DNA of 64,000 nucleotides from Bacillus paramycoides (GCF_001884235.1 NZ_MAOI01000069.1:62001-126000); one strand, 5' to 3'. Shown: positions 8,699 through 18,576, counted from the stretch's first letter. A program made the numbers and translations. The notes: generated by a model not told the origin, from the sequence alone.

Positions 8699-9841
8699 AT
8701 GAAAACGCAAGTTGTCATCAATGCCAAAATTTATACAGGTCAAGAAGTAGTGGAAAACGGATTTATTCGTTACGCAGAAACAATTAAAGAAATTGGTTTG
8801 ATGGCTCAATATGTCTCACAAGAAAATGAAACTGTTTTAGATGCGGCAGGGAAGATTGTGATTCCAGGTATGATTGATGTTCATATTCATGGTGGGTACG
8901 ATATTGATGCGATGGATGCAAATAGCGATGGATTAGTAACTCTTGGTAAAGAAATGTTAAAAGAAGGAGTTACAACTTACTTCCCAACAACAATGACACA
9001 AGCTCCAGAAGCGATTGAAGTGGCACTTAGTGCTGCGAAGGAAGCGAAAGAAAAAGGAGCACATTTCGAATATATTCACTTAGAAGGACCATATGTTTCA
9101 AAAAAACGTGCGGGTGCACAACCTCTTGAACATATTGTTCCTGCGAGTATCGAGCAATTTAAACAATGGCAGGAAGCAAGCGGTAATCTAATTAAATTAG
9201 TAACATATGCGCCAGAAGAAGAAGGTGCGTTAGAGTTTGAACAGTATCTTGCTGAAACAGGTGTTGTTGGCACAATGGGGCACACAGATGCGATGGATGC
9301 ACAACTGAAAAATAGAAAAATTACACATGCAACACATTTATACAATCAAATGCGTGGATTACATCACCGTGAACCAGGAGCTGTTGGCCATGTGTTATTA
9401 AATCCAGATGTAATGGTTGAAGTAATTACAGATGGCATTCATATTCACCCTGATATGGTGAAATTAGCATATAAATTAAAAGGACCGAAAAAAGTAAGTG
9501 TCATTACTGATGCAATGCGTGCAAAAGGTCTTGAAGATGGATTATATGAGCTTGGCGGACAGCCAGTACATGTAAAAGATGGAAGTGCCCGATTAGAAGA
9601 TGGAACGTTAGCTGGTAGTATTTTGAAAATGGATCAAGCCTTCCGAAATGTAATTGAATTTACAGGATGTTCAATCGAAGATGCAGTACTGATGACATCA
9701 GTTAACCAGGCAGAAGAGTTTGGATTAAATAATAAAGGTGCGTTAGCGGTAGGTAAAGATGCAGACTTTGTTGTTATGACTGAAGAATTACATGTATATG
9801 ATACGGTTCGTTTAGGAACTCATATGAAGGAAGGGAAGTAA
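8699..9841 (+). CDS. nagA: N-acetylglucosamine-6-phosphate deacetylase
   Basis: A 380-residue cytoplasmic amidohydrolase that removes acetate from GlcNAc-6-phosphate, the first committed step of amino-sugar catabolism and peptidoglycan recycling. The metal and substrate motifs are DVHIHGGYD near residue 60, HLEGPYVSKKRAGAQ near 125, GHTDA near 195 and VITDAMRAKG near 270. Start: GGGAAAGGAT at 8681-8690 lies nine bases before ATG 8699, whereas the upstream ATG 8693 would be too close, so 8699 is preferred. nagB follows after four bases; nagA-nagB-nagR form an operon. Confidence 0.94.
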   Translation: MKTQVVINAKIYTGQEVVENGFIRYAETIKEIGLMAQYVSQENETVLDAAGKIVIPGMIDVHIHGGYDIDAMDANSDGLVTLGKEMLKEGVTTYFPTTMTQAPEAIEVALSAAKEAKEKGAHFEYIHLEGPYVSKKRAGAQPLEHIVPASIEQFKQWQEASGNLIKLVTYAPEEEGALEFEQYLAETGVVGTMGHTDAMDAQLKNRKITHATHLYNQMRGLHHREPGAVGHVLLNPDVMVEVITDGIHIHPDMVKLAYKLKGPKKVSVITDAMRAKGLEDGLYELGGQPVHVKDGSARLEDGTLAGSILKMDQAFRNVIEFTGCSIEDAVLMTSVNQAEEFGLNNKGALAVGKDADFVVMTEELHVYDTVRLGTHMKEGK

Positions 9842-9845
9842 TTAG

Positions 9846-10634
9846 ATGAAAATTCTTGTTGTAAAAACTCCAGAAGAATTAGCAGAAGCAGGCTATAAGT
9901 TAATTGAAGAGGTTGTAAAATCAAAAGAAAATCCAACATTAGGAATGGCTACTGGAAGCTCTCCATTAGGTATTTATGCAGAAATGCGAAAAAATAAACT
10001 TGATACAAGTCATGCAACCACTGTAAACTTAGATGAGTACGTAAATTTACCACACGAAGATAAAAACAGCTATCACTATTTCATGCAAGAACAGTTGTTT
10101 GATCATCTTCCATTTAAACAAACTTATGTACCAAACGGGATGGCAAGTGATTTAGAGGAAGAGTGCAAGCGTTATGAAGGCATTCTAGCAGCTAACCCAG
10201 TTGACTTACAGATTCTTGGAATCGGTGAAAACGGTCACATCGGATTTAATGAGCCAGGAACACCATTTAATTCTCCAACTAACATTGTGGAATTAACAGA
10301 ATCTACGCGCCAAGCAAATCTTCGCTTCTTTGAGAATGAAGAAGATGTGCCGACTCATGCGATTACAATGGGAATTGGAAGCATCATGAAAGCGAAACAA
10401 ATTCTACTTGTTGCTATGGGATCTAAAAAGGCAGAAGCTATTAAAGAATTATTGCAAGGTGAATATAGTGAGGTGTGTCCTGCTACAGTTTTACAACGTC
10501 ATCCGAATGTAACCGTAATCGCAGATCCAGAAGCTCTATCTTTATGCAGTGAGGCGATTGCTGATGAACATCGACAAGTATTCACCATTTCCGATCTATT
10601 ATCAGATTCAAGAGTGGGTGAAACAGCTAATTGA
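9846..10634 (+). CDS. nagB: Glucosamine-6-phosphate deaminase
   Basis: A 262-residue isomerase/deaminase turning glucosamine-6-phosphate into fructose-6-phosphate and ammonia. Motifs TGSSPLGIY near residue 38, VNLDEYVNL near 67 (catalytic Asp), [14 protein letters not shown] near 130 (catalytic His/Glu region) are all intact. The gene follows nagA by four bases. Its 3' end overlaps the start of the GntR regulator by 71 bases, so the last ~24 residues are encoded by DNA that also codes for NagR's N-terminus in another frame. Confidence 0.95.
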   Translation: MKILVVKTPEELAEAGYKLIEEVVKSKENPTLGMATGSSPLGIYAEMRKNKLDTSHATTVNLDEYVNLPHEDKNSYHYFMQEQLFDHLPFKQTYVPNGMASDLEEECKRYEGILAANPVDLQILGIGENGHIGFNEPGTPFNSPTNIVELTESTRQANLRFFENEEDVPTHAITMGIGSIMKAKQILLVAMGSKKAEAIKELLQGEYSEVCPATVLQRHPNVTVIADPEALSLCSEAIADEHRQVFTISDLLSDSRVGETAN

Positions 10635-11295
10635 GGACGGCGAATGGAAGCCGGGAGATAAAATTCCATCTGAGAATGAACTTTGTGATAAGTTCGAAGT
10701 GAGTCGTATGACAATCAGACAGGCAATTAATAACTTAGTGGAACAAGGATATTTATACCGGAAACGTGGAATTGGAACATTCGTTCAACTTCCGAAAGTG
10801 GAGCAAAAGTTGCAAGGGATGACGGGATTCACAGAAGATATGATTTCTCGTGGTATGAAACCGAGCAGCCAGTTATTGAGCTTCCGCCTAGTTCCAGCTA
10901 CTGCTAAAATAGCAGACCGGCTGAGAATACAAGAGGGAGAGTCGGTTTATGAAGTGAGGCGTACTCGCTTAGCTGATGACGAACCGATTGCATTTGAGAC
11001 GACATATTTGTCGCCAACTCTTGTGAATGATATTAACGAAGAAATATTGCAACAATCTTTATATGAACATTTAGAGAAAAAACTAGGCTTTAAACTTGTT
11101 CGCGCTACTCAATCAATTGAAGCTTCAATCGCAACAGATAATGAAGCTGAACATCTGCATATTCCTAAAAAGGCGCCTGTACTTGTAATGCGTCAATGGT
11201 CATATTCAGAAGGTGAGTTACCGTTAGAGTATGTGAAATGTATTTATCGCGGTGATCGTTATAAGTTTATTACGAACATCGCACGTAACAAGTAA
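10564..11295 (+). CDS. nagR: GntR/HutC-family repressor of amino-sugar genes
   Basis: A 243-residue regulator with an N-terminal winged helix (residues ~8-75, with [20 protein letters not shown]) and a C-terminal UTRA ligand-binding domain. It matches the NagR/YvoA type, which represses nag genes and is released by glucosamine-6-phosphate or GlcNAc-6-phosphate. ATG 10564 lies inside nagB; GTGAGG at 10549-10554 supplies the ribosome site. The overlap implies translation coupled to nagB. A terminator follows at 11356. Confidence 0.9.
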   Translation: MNIDKYSPFPIYYQIQEWVKQLIEDGEWKPGDKIPSENELCDKFEVSRMTIRQAINNLVEQGYLYRKRGIGTFVQLPKVEQKLQGMTGFTEDMISRGMKPSSQLLSFRLVPATAKIADRLRIQEGESVYEVRRTRLADDEPIAFETTYLSPTLVNDINEEILQQSLYEHLEKKLGFKLVRATQSIEASIATDNEAEHLHIPKKAPVLVMRQWSYSEGELPLEYVKCIYRGDRYKFITNIARNK

Positions 11296-11353
11296 TATAT
11301 TTCAGTTTGTGAAGTACAGTGAACTTTCATGTGTTCAACATGTAAAGAAAATA

Positions 11354-11395
11354 AAAATACGACTCATCCTTATAAGGATCGAGTCGTATTTTTAT
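11354..11395. terminator. nagR / HAD convergent terminator
   Basis: AAAAATACGACTC and GAGTCGTATTTTT form a 13-bp outer stem, with ATCCTTATAAGGAT pairing inside; A/T-tracts on both sides suit both directions. Confidence 0.88.
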
Positions 11396-12188
11396 TTTCT
11401 TCTTTATTATGAGCAAGCACTTGGTTAACTGCATCTTTAACAGCATCGACTACATAGTGAGCATGTTCTTTTACCGCGTCATCAGCCTGAGACATAGCAA
11501 AACTATGAGGAGTTAGAGTAAACATAGGGATATCATTGTAAGAATCTCCGATGCAAGCAACCTCTTCGGGTTGTATTTGAAACTCTTGTAATAAAATGGA
11601 GATAGCGGAGCCTTTACTAATATTAGGTGGCATTACATCTAAGCACTGTTCAGCTGAAATGAAAGTACTAACTTTCCCCTGAAATTTTTCATCAATTTTT
11701 TTTTGAAGAACTTGTAAGCTTTCCTTAGTTCCACCAACAGAAATTTTATTTGGAAAAATTGTATCGTCTATTTTCTGTAACAAATGTGGTTCTTCAACGG
11801 AAGTCATCGTTACTTGTTTTTCAAGTTCATGAATAAAAGGTGTCTTTTCTTCAATGTAGTAATTATGCTCATCACTTACATAACGGAAATAAGGGTCTTC
11901 GTTCGTCATCGCTAACAAGTCAGGTAGAATACTGGAATCGAATGTTGCAGATAATAGTTGCTTATTTGCATGAGTATATACGAAAACACCATTCACACTA
12001 ATACGATGAAAATTTGTATTTACAGCTTTCATTAAGTCTGCGATTTCATTATCAAGTCGTCCGGAAGCGAAACAAAGAATAACATTTTGCTCAGCTAGAC
12101 TACGAAGTGCTGCAATATCTTGTTCGTCAATTAGACCTCCGTGTTGCATCATTGTACCGTCAATATCACTTACAAACATTTTAATCAT
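11370..12188 (-). CDS. Cof-type HAD-IIB hydrolase
   Basis: A 272-residue HAD phosphatase with nucleophile motif SDIDGTMM near residue 8 and motif IV GDSYNDIPMF near residue 215. It is a second Cof-type enzyme in the window, paralogous in layout to the one at 1911. Substrate unknown; sugar phosphates are typical. ATG 12188 follows AGGAGATAG. Convergent with nagR and divergent from glcT, so transcribed alone. The C-terminal tail (NKEENKNTTRSL) is a polar extension and overlaps the terminator. Confidence 0.85.
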   Translation of the reverse strand: MIKMFVSDIDGTMMQHGGLIDEQDIAALRSLAEQNVILCFASGRLDNEIADLMKAVNTNFHRISVNGVFVYTHANKQLLSATFDSSILPDLLAMTNEDPYFRYVSDEHNYYIEEKTPFIHELEKQVTMTSVEEPHLLQKIDDTIFPNKISVGGTKESLQVLQKKIDEKFQGKVSTFISAEQCLDVMPPNISKGSAISILLQEFQIQPEEVACIGDSYNDIPMFTLTPHSFAMSQADDAVKEHAHYVVDAVKDAVNQVLAHNKEENKNTTRSL

Positions 12189-12353
12189 GTTGCTATCTCC
12201 TTTCTATGTACAGTTGCTCTTACATTATACGCATCATATACAAACATGTCTAAAAAATGAATTTTTATCAAATGGTAGATGTTTTACATTGACGACAAAG
12301 AAGAATGTTCTGTAACATAACAGTAGGCTATTTAAGTACGAGGGTGGTGTTAT

Positions 12354-13202
12354 ATGAGTAATTATCTAGAAATTAAAAAAGTTTTAAATAATAATGTCAT
12401 CATTGCTAGCCATCCTGAACACGAGGAAGTAGTAGTGATCGGTAAAGGAATTGGATTTGGAAAAAAGGCTGAAGATGTGTTGGAGCAAGAACAAATTGAG
12501 AAAATGTTTGTTTTAAAAAATGAACGTGATCGAGAACAATACAAACTTTTAGTGCCACATGTGAGTGAAAAGCTAATTGAATTGATGAATGATATTATGT
12601 TATACATTCAAGAAAAAGCAGAGTCTCCATTAAATGAACATATTCATATCGCTTTAACAGATCATATTTCTTTTGCAATTAAAAGGCTGAAACAAGGACT
12701 TGCAATAGATAATCCTTTTTTGGTTGAAACGAAAATGCTATATCCAGAGGAATATAAAATTGCCGAAGGAGTTGTACACCTGTTAAACTCTCGTTTGCAA
12801 ATTACATTGCCAGAAGGGGAAGTTGGCTTTATCGCACTTCATATATACAGCTCGCTTACAAACTCTGATTTATCTTCTGTTAATCAAAATTCCCGTCTTA
12901 TTGCACAACTTGTGTCTTTAATTGAAACAAACCTACAAATTACATTAGACCAAGAAAGCATTCATTACTTACGCCTTATTCGTCATTTACAATATGCTAT
13001 TGAACGGGTAAAAAAAGGCGAAAAAGTAGAAGAGGCACAAAGTTTTGCTGATTTATTAAAATTGGAATATCCAGTCTGTTACAATTTGGCGTGGAAGCTA
13101 GTCAAAGTAATGCAGAAAGAATTGCAACTACCTGTATATGAAGCGGAAAGTATTTATTTAACGATGCATTTACAACGGTTAGTGAAAGCAGAGCATGTGT
13201 AA
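12354..13202 (+). CDS. glcT: PtsGHI operon antiterminator GlcT
   Basis: A 282-residue BglG/SacY-family transcription antiterminator. Residues ~1-55 form the RNA-binding CAT domain (KKVLNNNVIIA), followed by two PTS-regulation domains with conserved His residues in LNEHIHIALTDHI near 100, GFIALHIYS near 160 and RLIRHLQYAIERV near 210. In B. subtilis GlcT binds a leader RNA of ptsG when glucose is present and prevents termination; the enzyme II of glucose and HPr control it by phosphorylation. The matching leader lies just downstream, ahead of ptsG. Confidence 0.93.
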   Translation: MSNYLEIKKVLNNNVIIASHPEHEEVVVIGKGIGFGKKAEDVLEQEQIEKMFVLKNERDREQYKLLVPHVSEKLIELMNDIMLYIQEKAESPLNEHIHIALTDHISFAIKRLKQGLAIDNPFLVETKMLYPEEYKIAEGVVHLLNSRLQITLPEGEVGFIALHIYSSLTNSDLSSVNQNSRLIAQLVSLIETNLQITLDQESIHYLRLIRHLQYAIERVKKGEKVEEAQSFADLLKLEYPVCYNLAWKLVKVMQKELQLPVYEAESIYLTMHLQRLVKAEHV

Positions 13203-13225
13203 AAAGACATATATTTTTGTCTAAA

Positions 13226-13283
13226 ATGAAAACGTTAAAAAAAATGATTGAATCGCTTACAATAGTTATGTATAATAACTATT
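13226..13283 (+). promoter_or_regulatory. ptsG promoter with cre-like site and dyad
   Basis: A good sigma-A promoter is seen: TTGAAT (13248-13253), 17-base spacer, TATAAT (13271-13276). A cre-like ATGAAAACGTTAAAA lies just upstream, and AATAGTTA/TAACTATT (8-bp arms, 13261-13283) overlaps the -10 box. Confidence 0.72.
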
Positions 13284-13325
13284 GCAAAGTTGTACAAAAT
13301 TCGACAAACACATTAAGGTGAGTAA

Positions 13326-13339
13326 CGAAAACGTTTGCC
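13326..13339. promoter_or_regulatory. cre-like CcpA site in the ptsG leader
   Basis: CGAAAACGTTTGCC fits the CcpA/LacI-type operator core (AAAACGTTT). It lies downstream of the predicted start of transcription. Confidence 0.5.
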
Positions 13340-13373
13340 TTAATTATAGTGAACTTATACGTAATCCTATTTT

Positions 13374-13495
13374 TGACACGTGTTACTGATTCGATCAGGC
13401 ATGAGTGGAGAAAAGTAAGGAATGTAAGCTAGAGAAAGGGATATACTACCCTTTGTATAGCTATCGTTCTATCTTTTTTTCCTCATGCCTTTTTG
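13374..13495 (+). promoter_or_regulatory. GlcT ribonucleic antiterminator and leader terminator
   Basis: The segment TGTTACTGATTCGATCAGG (from 13381) followed by CATGAGT resembles the GlcT target hairpin. AGGCATGAG (13397-13405) pairs with CTCATGCCT (13482-13490), followed by a T-tract, as the alternative terminator. GlcT binding to the first hairpin would prevent the second from forming. Basis: motif position directly behind glcT and before ptsG. Confidence 0.75.
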
Positions 13496-13541
13496 GCGTT
13501 TGTCGAAAAGTATCAATATAGATAAGAGAGGAAGGGTTTCC

Positions 13542-15605
13542 ATGTTTAAGAATATCTTTGGTGTTCTTCAAAAAGTCGGAAAAGCGCTTATGCTTCCAGT
13601 AGCGATTTTACCGGCTGCAGGTATTTTGCTTGGATTTGGTAATGCATTTCAAAATCCACAGTTAACAAATGTTATTCCTGCTTTAAAAGCAGATTGGTTC
13701 GTAATGGTTGCGAAAATTATGGAACAATCTGGTGATATTATTTTCGCTAACCTTGCGTTATTATTCGCAGTTGGGGTAGCAATTGGTTTAGCTGGTGGAG
13801 ACGGAGTAGCTGGTTTAGCAGCATTCGTCGGCTACTTAATTATGAACAAAACGATGAGTGTGTTCTTAGAAGTAGATAAGTTAGTGAAAGTAACAAGCAC
13901 TGGAACAGATCCAGTGAAAATTGGATTTGCAGATCCTGCATATGCAAACGTATTAGGAATTCCAACACTACAAACCGGAGTATTTGGTGGTATTATCGTC
14001 GGGATAGTAGCGGCATATTGCTACAATAAATACTTCAACATTGAATTACCATCATACTTAGGTTTCTTTGCAGGTAAGCGTTTCGTACCGATCGCGACTG
14101 CAACATTCTCTTTAGTAGTAGGTATTATCATGTGCTTCGTGTGGCCATACATTCAAGGTGGCTTAAATACGTTCTCGCATCAAATGATTGATGCAAATAG
14201 AACGTTAGCAGCATTTATTTTTGGTTTAATTGAACGTTCACTAATTCCATTTGGATTACATCACATTTTCTATTCACCGTTCTGGTTCGAATTTGGTCAG
14301 TACACAAATGCGGCTGGCGAATTAATCCGTGGTGACCAAAAAATCTTTATGGCACAGTTAAAAGACGGCGTAGAATTAACAGCAGGTACATTTACAACTG
14401 GTAAGTATCCGTTCATGATGTTCGGTCTTCCAGCAGCAGCTTTAGCGATGTACCATGAAGCACGTCCTGAAAATAAAACATTAGCAGCTGGTATTTTAGG
14501 TTCTGCTGCATTAACATCTTTCTTAACAGGTATTACAGAACCACTTGAATTTTCATTCTTATTCGTAGCACCAGTATTATTCGGGATTCACGCTGTATTT
14601 GCTGGTCTATCATTTATGACAATGCAAATTTTAGGTGTTAAAATTGGTATGACATTCTCTGGTGGTTTAATTGACTTTATTTTATTCGGTGTACTACCAG
14701 GCCGTACAGCATGGTGGTGGGTAATTGTTGTTGGTCTTGTACTAGCAGTTATTTACTACTTCGGATTCCGTTTTGCAATTCGCAAATGGGATTTAAAAAC
14801 ACCTGGTCGTGAAGTAGCAAATGCTAATGACGGTGCAGGAAAAGCAGAAGCAGGTGAACTTCCTCGTGAAGTATTAGTAGCACTTGGTGGTAAAGAAAAT
14901 ATCGCTTCTTTAGATGCTTGTATTACTCGTTTACGTGTTCAAGTTAACGAACAAAAAAATGTAAACAAAGACCGCTTAAAAGAACTTGGAGCAGCTGGTG
15001 TACTTGAAGTTGGAAATAACATTCAAGCTATTTTCGGACCGAAATCTGACACATTAAAATCACAAATTCATGATATTATGTCAGGTCGTACACCTCATGT
15101 TGAAAAAGAAGAGCCTGTAAAGGTAGAAGAAACTCCTCAAAAAGTTGATGAAAATGAAACAATCGTATCACCAATTGAAGGAAAAATCTTACCGATTACA
15201 GAAGTACCTGACCAAGTATTCTCAGGGAAAATGATGGGAGACGGATTTGCAATTGAGCCGACTGAAGGAACAGTAGTTTCTCCAGTAAACGGTGAGATTG
15301 TCAATGTATTCCCTACAAAACATGCGATTGGTATTCAGTCTGAAGGCGGAAAAGAAATATTAATCCACTTTGGTATTGATACTGTAAAATTAAATGGTGA
15401 AGGCTTTGAAGCACTTGTAGCACAAGGTGATAAAGTGAAACAAGGACAACCATTATTAAAAGTAGATCTTGCATTCGTAAAAGAAAATGCACCATCTATC
15501 ATTACACCAATTGTCTTTACGAATTTACAACAAGGACAACAAGTCGAATTGAAAAAAGATGGAAATGTTAAGAAGGGCGACAACGCTATTATTGACATTC
15601 AGTAG
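13542..15605 (+). CDS. ptsG: PTS glucose-specific enzyme IICBA
   Basis: A 687-residue glucose permease/phosphotransferase with fused domains in order IIC (about residues 1-430, ten or so membrane segments, [12 protein letters not shown]), IIB (phosphorylated Cys in [11 protein letters not shown] near 460) and IIA (phosphorylated His in [10 protein letters not shown] near 605). It imports glucose and releases glucose-6-phosphate, taking phosphate from HPr. ATG 13542 is chosen since AGAGGAAGGG lies just upstream; an open frame reaches back to 13485 but crosses the leader terminator. Controlled by GlcT antitermination. Confidence 0.95.
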   Translation: MFKNIFGVLQKVGKALMLPVAILPAAGILLGFGNAFQNPQLTNVIPALKADWFVMVAKIMEQSGDIIFANLALLFAVGVAIGLAGGDGVAGLAAFVGYLIMNKTMSVFLEVDKLVKVTSTGTDPVKIGFADPAYANVLGIPTLQTGVFGGIIVGIVAAYCYNKYFNIELPSYLGFFAGKRFVPIATATFSLVVGIIMCFVWPYIQGGLNTFSHQMIDANRTLAAFIFGLIERSLIPFGLHHIFYSPFWFEFGQYTNAAGELIRGDQKIFMAQLKDGVELTAGTFTTGKYPFMMFGLPAAALAMYHEARPENKTLAAGILGSAALTSFLTGITEPLEFSFLFVAPVLFGIHAVFAGLSFMTMQILGVKIGMTFSGGLIDFILFGVLPGRTAWWWVIVVGLVLAVIYYFGFRFAIRKWDLKTPGREVANANDGAGKAEAGELPREVLVALGGKENIASLDACITRLRVQVNEQKNVNKDRLKELGAAGVLEVGNNIQAIFGPKSDTLKSQIHDIMSGRTPHVEKEEPVKVEETPQKVDENETIVSPIEGKILPITEVPDQVFSGKMMGDGFAIEPTEGTVVSPVNGEIVNVFPTKHAIGIQSEGGKEILIHFGIDTVKLNGEGFEALVAQGDKVKQGQPLLKVDLAFVKENAPSIITPIVFTNLQQGQQVELKKDGNVKKGDNAIIDIQ

Positions 15606-15630
15606 GAATTTGACGCAAAATGTTTATAAT

Positions 15631-15670
15631 TATAATAGGCGATGTGGTTGACCGAACATCGCCTATTATA
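15631..15670 (+). other. Perfect hairpin between ptsG and ptsH
   Basis: TATAATAGGCGATGT and ACATCGCCTATTATA form a 15-bp perfect stem with a ten-base loop. No T-tract follows, so it may be a processing or mRNA-stability element or a weak attenuator rather than a full terminator. Confidence 0.8.
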
Positions 15671-15740
15671 TACAATAGATGATGTAGTACTCACGTCTAT
15701 ACAACTAAAAAAATTCGTAATTTAAAGGAGATAAATTATC

Positions 15741-16004
15741 ATGGAAAAAATCTTTAAAGTAACTAGCGACTCAGGAATTCATGCACGTCCAGCAACTCTA
15801 CTTGTAAACACTGCAAGCAAATTCGGTTCTGACATAAACTTAGAGTATAACGGAAAAAACGTTAACTTAAAATCAATCATGGGCGTTATGTCTTTAGGTA
15901 TTCAACAAGGCGCAGAAATTAAGATCACTGCAAATGGTGATGATGCAGCTCAAGCACTAGCAGCTATCGAAGAAACTATGAAAAACGAAGGATTAGGAGA
16001 ATAA
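15741..16004 (+). CDS. ptsH: Phosphocarrier protein HPr
   Basis: The 87-residue HPr passes phosphate from enzyme I to sugar-specific enzymes II. The active His14 lies in GIHARPATL, and Ser45 lies in [10 protein letters not shown], the HPr kinase site needed for CcpA-mediated catabolite repression. AAAGGAGAT precedes ATG 15741. The stop codon overlaps the ptsI start (TAATG), typical of tight coupling. Confidence 0.98.
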   Translation: MEKIFKVTSDSGIHARPATLLVNTASKFGSDINLEYNGKNVNLKSIMGVMSLGIQQGAEIKITANGDDAAQALAAIEETMKNEGLGE

Positions 16005-17716
16005 TGACTCTTAATATCCAAGGGATCGCTGCATCAAGTGGGATTGCTATTGCAAAGGCTTTCAGACTTGAGAATCCTGAATTTAACATTGAAAAGAAAT
16101 CAATTACAAACGAAGCTGCTGAAATTGCACGCTTAGACGCTGCGCTTGAGAAAGCAAAATCTGAACTAGAAGCTATTAAGGACCACGCTTTTGCTGAGCT
16201 AGGTGCTGATAAAGCTGCTATCTTTGAAGCACATTTATTAGTATTAAATGATCCGGAATTAGTAAATCCAGTAAAAGATAAAGTAAATAGCGAAAAAGTA
16301 AATGCTGAATTTGCAATGGATGAAGTTGCATCAATGTTTATTTCTATGTTTGAAAACATGGATAACGAATATATGAAAGAACGCGCTGCGGATATTCGCG
16401 ACGTAACAAAACGTGTTCTTGCACATTTATTAGGAATTAACTTCTCAAACCCTGGTACAATTTCTGAAGAAGTAATCATCATTGCTGAAGATTTAACACC
16501 ATCTGATACAGCTCAGTTAAACCGTAAGTATGCAAAAGGGTTCACAACTGATATCGGTGGACGTACATCTCACTCTGCAATTATGGCTCGTTCTATGGAA
16601 ATTCCAGCTGTTGTTGGTACGAAAGTTGTTATGGAGAAAATCCAAAACGACGATATCGTAATCATCGACGGTTTAGATGGAGAAGTAATTGTAAATCCAT
16701 CAGAAGAAACTCTTCGTTCGTTTGAAGAAAAGAAAGCGAAATTTGAAGAGCAAAAAGCTGAATGGGCAAAATTAAAAGACCAAGCTACTGTAACAAGCGA
16801 TGGACATCACGTTGAGCTTGTTGCTAATATCGGTACACCAAATGACGTACAAGGCATTATCGATAATGGCGGAGAAGGCGTTGGTTTATACCGTACAGAA
16901 TTCTTATACATGGGCCGTGACAATCTTCCAACAGAAGAAGAGCAGTTCGAAGCGTATAAAGCAGTTCTTGAAGGTGTAAAAGAAGGTCAACCTGTTGTTG
17001 TTCGTACACTTGACATCGGTGGAGATAAAGAGCTTCCATACTTACATTTACCAAAAGAAATGAACCCATTCTTAGGATACCGTGCAATTCGCTTATGTCT
17101 TGATGAGCAAGATGTGTTCCGTACACAACTTCGTGCATTACTTCGTGCTAGCGTATACGGTAACTTAAAAATTATGTTCCCAATGATTGCAACTCTTGAT
17201 GAGTTCCGTCAAGCAAAAGCGATCTTATTAGAAGAGAAAGCAAAACTTGTAGAAGCGGGTACAACTGTTTCTGATTCTATTGAAGTTGGTATGATGGTTG
17301 AAATCCCAGCTTCAGCAGTATTAGCAGATCAATTCGCAAAAGAAGTTGATTTCTTCTCTATCGGAACAAATGATTTAATCCAATACACAATGGCTGCAGA
17401 CCGTATGAACGAACAAGTAGCTTACTTATACCAACCATATAACCCATCAATTTTACGTCTTGTAAAAATGGTTATCGATGCTGCTCATAAAGAAGGCAAA
17501 TGGGCTGGTATGTGTGGTGAGATGGCGGGAGATTCACTTGCTATCCCATTATTATTAGGTTTAGGTTTAGATGAGTTCAGTATGAGTGCAACATCTATTC
17601 TTCCTGCAAGAACACAACTAAGCAAGTTGTCAAAAGCAGAAATGGAAACTTTAGCAGAAAAAGCATTAACAATGTCAACTGCTGAAGAAGTTGTTGAACT
17701 AGTTAAAAGCATATAA
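16004..17716 (+). CDS. ptsI: PTS enzyme I (phosphoenolpyruvate-protein phosphotransferase)
   Basis: A 570-residue general PTS enzyme that autophosphorylates from PEP and phosphorylates HPr. The active His is in [13 protein letters not shown] near residue 190; the C-terminal PEP-binding barrel shows [10 protein letters not shown] near 295, RTLDIGGDK near 330 and [11 protein letters not shown] near 450. Length is normal. It begins at the last base of ptsH and ends the ptsGHI operon with a strong terminator. Confidence 0.98.
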   Translation: MTLNIQGIAASSGIAIAKAFRLENPEFNIEKKSITNEAAEIARLDAALEKAKSELEAIKDHAFAELGADKAAIFEAHLLVLNDPELVNPVKDKVNSEKVNAEFAMDEVASMFISMFENMDNEYMKERAADIRDVTKRVLAHLLGINFSNPGTISEEVIIIAEDLTPSDTAQLNRKYAKGFTTDIGGRTSHSAIMARSMEIPAVVGTKVVMEKIQNDDIVIIDGLDGEVIVNPSEETLRSFEEKKAKFEEQKAEWAKLKDQATVTSDGHHVELVANIGTPNDVQGIIDNGGEGVGLYRTEFLYMGRDNLPTEEEQFEAYKAVLEGVKEGQPVVVRTLDIGGDKELPYLHLPKEMNPFLGYRAIRLCLDEQDVFRTQLRALLRASVYGNLKIMFPMIATLDEFRQAKAILLEEKAKLVEAGTTVSDSIEVGMMVEIPASAVLADQFAKEVDFFSIGTNDLIQYTMAADRMNEQVAYLYQPYNPSILRLVKMVIDAAHKEGKWAGMCGEMAGDSLAIPLLLGLGLDEFSMSATSILPARTQLSKLSKAEMETLAEKALTMSTAEEVVELVKSI

Positions 17717-17724
17717 TAATAATA

Positions 17725-17763
17725 AAACCTGAGTCGATTTGAAATCGGTCTCAGGTTTTTTCT
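17725..17763 (+). terminator. ptsGHI terminator
   Basis: AAAACCTGAG and CTCAGGTTTT form the outer stem, GATTT/AAATC pair inside, followed by a T-run. Confidence 0.9.
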
Positions 17764-17812
17764 ATGAGAAAAGTAAATCTTATTTTGTTACTATAGAGGA
17801 TAAGGAACAGAA

Positions 17813-18161
17813 TTAGATAGCGATTGCGATAATATCAGTTGGGCATACACGTAAAATGCCAGTAAAAGTATTTTGGTTTTGATTGTTCTTATCGTCTTTA
17901 TTGTTATCTTTGTTGTTATCAGCTAAAGCAGAGAAAAGAGCAACACCGTTACAGAATCCTTCAAAAATTACATTGCGGAATGATTGGTGGCCTCTAATGC
18001 TTAAAAGAGAAATTTCTGTTCCAACTGAAATGCTAGCAAGTACGTTACATACAGCAGGTCGTTGTGGTCTAACTTCTTCTCTCTCTTTCTCGGTGGTTGC
18101 ACTCTCTTTCATGATGATGACATTCTCTAAAGTTATCACAGCATCCAAATGATCCAAACAT
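17813..18161 (-). CDS. Probable spore-surface small protein, frame split near the N-terminus
   Basis: Two overlapping frames look like one gene. From ATG 18161, with a strong site (GGGGGTGATGAGG), the reading is MFGSFGCCDNFRECHHHERE and on to CNHRERE, a Cys/His/Arg-rich head, but it stops at 18069. The frame one base over (open from TTG 18157) continues EEVRPQRPAVCNVLASISVG, then RGHQSFRNVIFEGFCNGVALF, an Asn/Asp/Lys-rich stretch (NNKDNNKDDKNNQNQN) and FTGILRVCPTDIIAIAI to 17813. The switch falls in a GA-rich run at 18073-18091, so one surplus base would explain it. The Cys/His-rich head suggests a spore coat or exosporium protein, but I cannot name the family. Sequencing error, real mutation or programmed slippage cannot be told apart. 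Confidence 0.6.
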
Positions 18162-18314
18162 AATCCTCATCACCCCCTTCACATTTATAATCTATGTAAG
18201 TTCGGTAGTTCGTGACTGGACAGAGAGTGGAATTTTTTCTAGGGGATTTTCTCATTTTAAACGACTAGATGGGTGTTTATTACGGGATGATGTTTAAAAT
18301 GGGTAAAATAGCAT

Positions 18315-18369
18315 AAAAAAGTGTAAAGACCACCAAAATGAATGAAATAGGTAATCTTTACACTTTTTT
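18315..18369 (-). terminator. Terminator of the 72-residue membrane protein gene
   Basis: AAAAAAGTGTAAAGA and TCTTTACACTTTTTT form a 15-bp perfect stem with a 25-base loop, overlapping the 3' end of the minus-strand gene. Confidence 0.65.
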
Positions 18370-18576
18370 ACTTTTATATAAAACGATGATATATACGGGA
18401 AGAGCTAAAAGTAGTGGTATGATAGATCGTGAGGTATGTAATCCTTCCTCTAATTGGAACGCTTCTTCTTTTGGGAATTGTAACACTGAAATATTTGCAG
18501 CATCGCCAATAAAATATAGAAGCAGTACAGTTACGATGTAACTTAAAAGCGCAATAAAGCTTCCGTATGAATTCAA
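18358..18576 (-). CDS. Small two-segment membrane protein, unknown
   Basis: A 72-residue protein with two hydrophobic helices, YGSFIALLSYIVTVLLLYFI near the start and SIIPLLLALPVYIIVLY near the end, separated by an acidic loop, and a basic tail (KSKKV). TTG 18576 follows AGAGAGGGA at good spacing. I do not recognise the family. An open frame of similar size on the opposite strand lacks any ribosome site, and the membrane pattern favours this strand. Monocistronic. Confidence 0.6.
   Translation of the reverse strand: MNSYGSFIALLSYIVTVLLLYFIGDAANISVLQFPKEEAFQLEEGLHTSRSIIPLLLALPVYIIVLYKSKKV

Noticed and set aside
13485-13541. Longer N-terminus for PtsG
   Set aside because: It starts inside the leader terminator; ATG 13542 has the ribosome site and the expected start of enzyme IIC.
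15976-16482. Open frame of 168 residues on the minus strand across ptsH/ptsI
   Set aside because: It lies wholly opposite well-defined PTS genes, has no ribosome site and a low-complexity Ser/Ala-rich translation typical of an antisense shadow.
17883-18152. Open frame of 89 residues on the + strand opposite the spore-type gene
   Set aside because: No ribosome site; the minus strand carries a strong one and a plausible protein.
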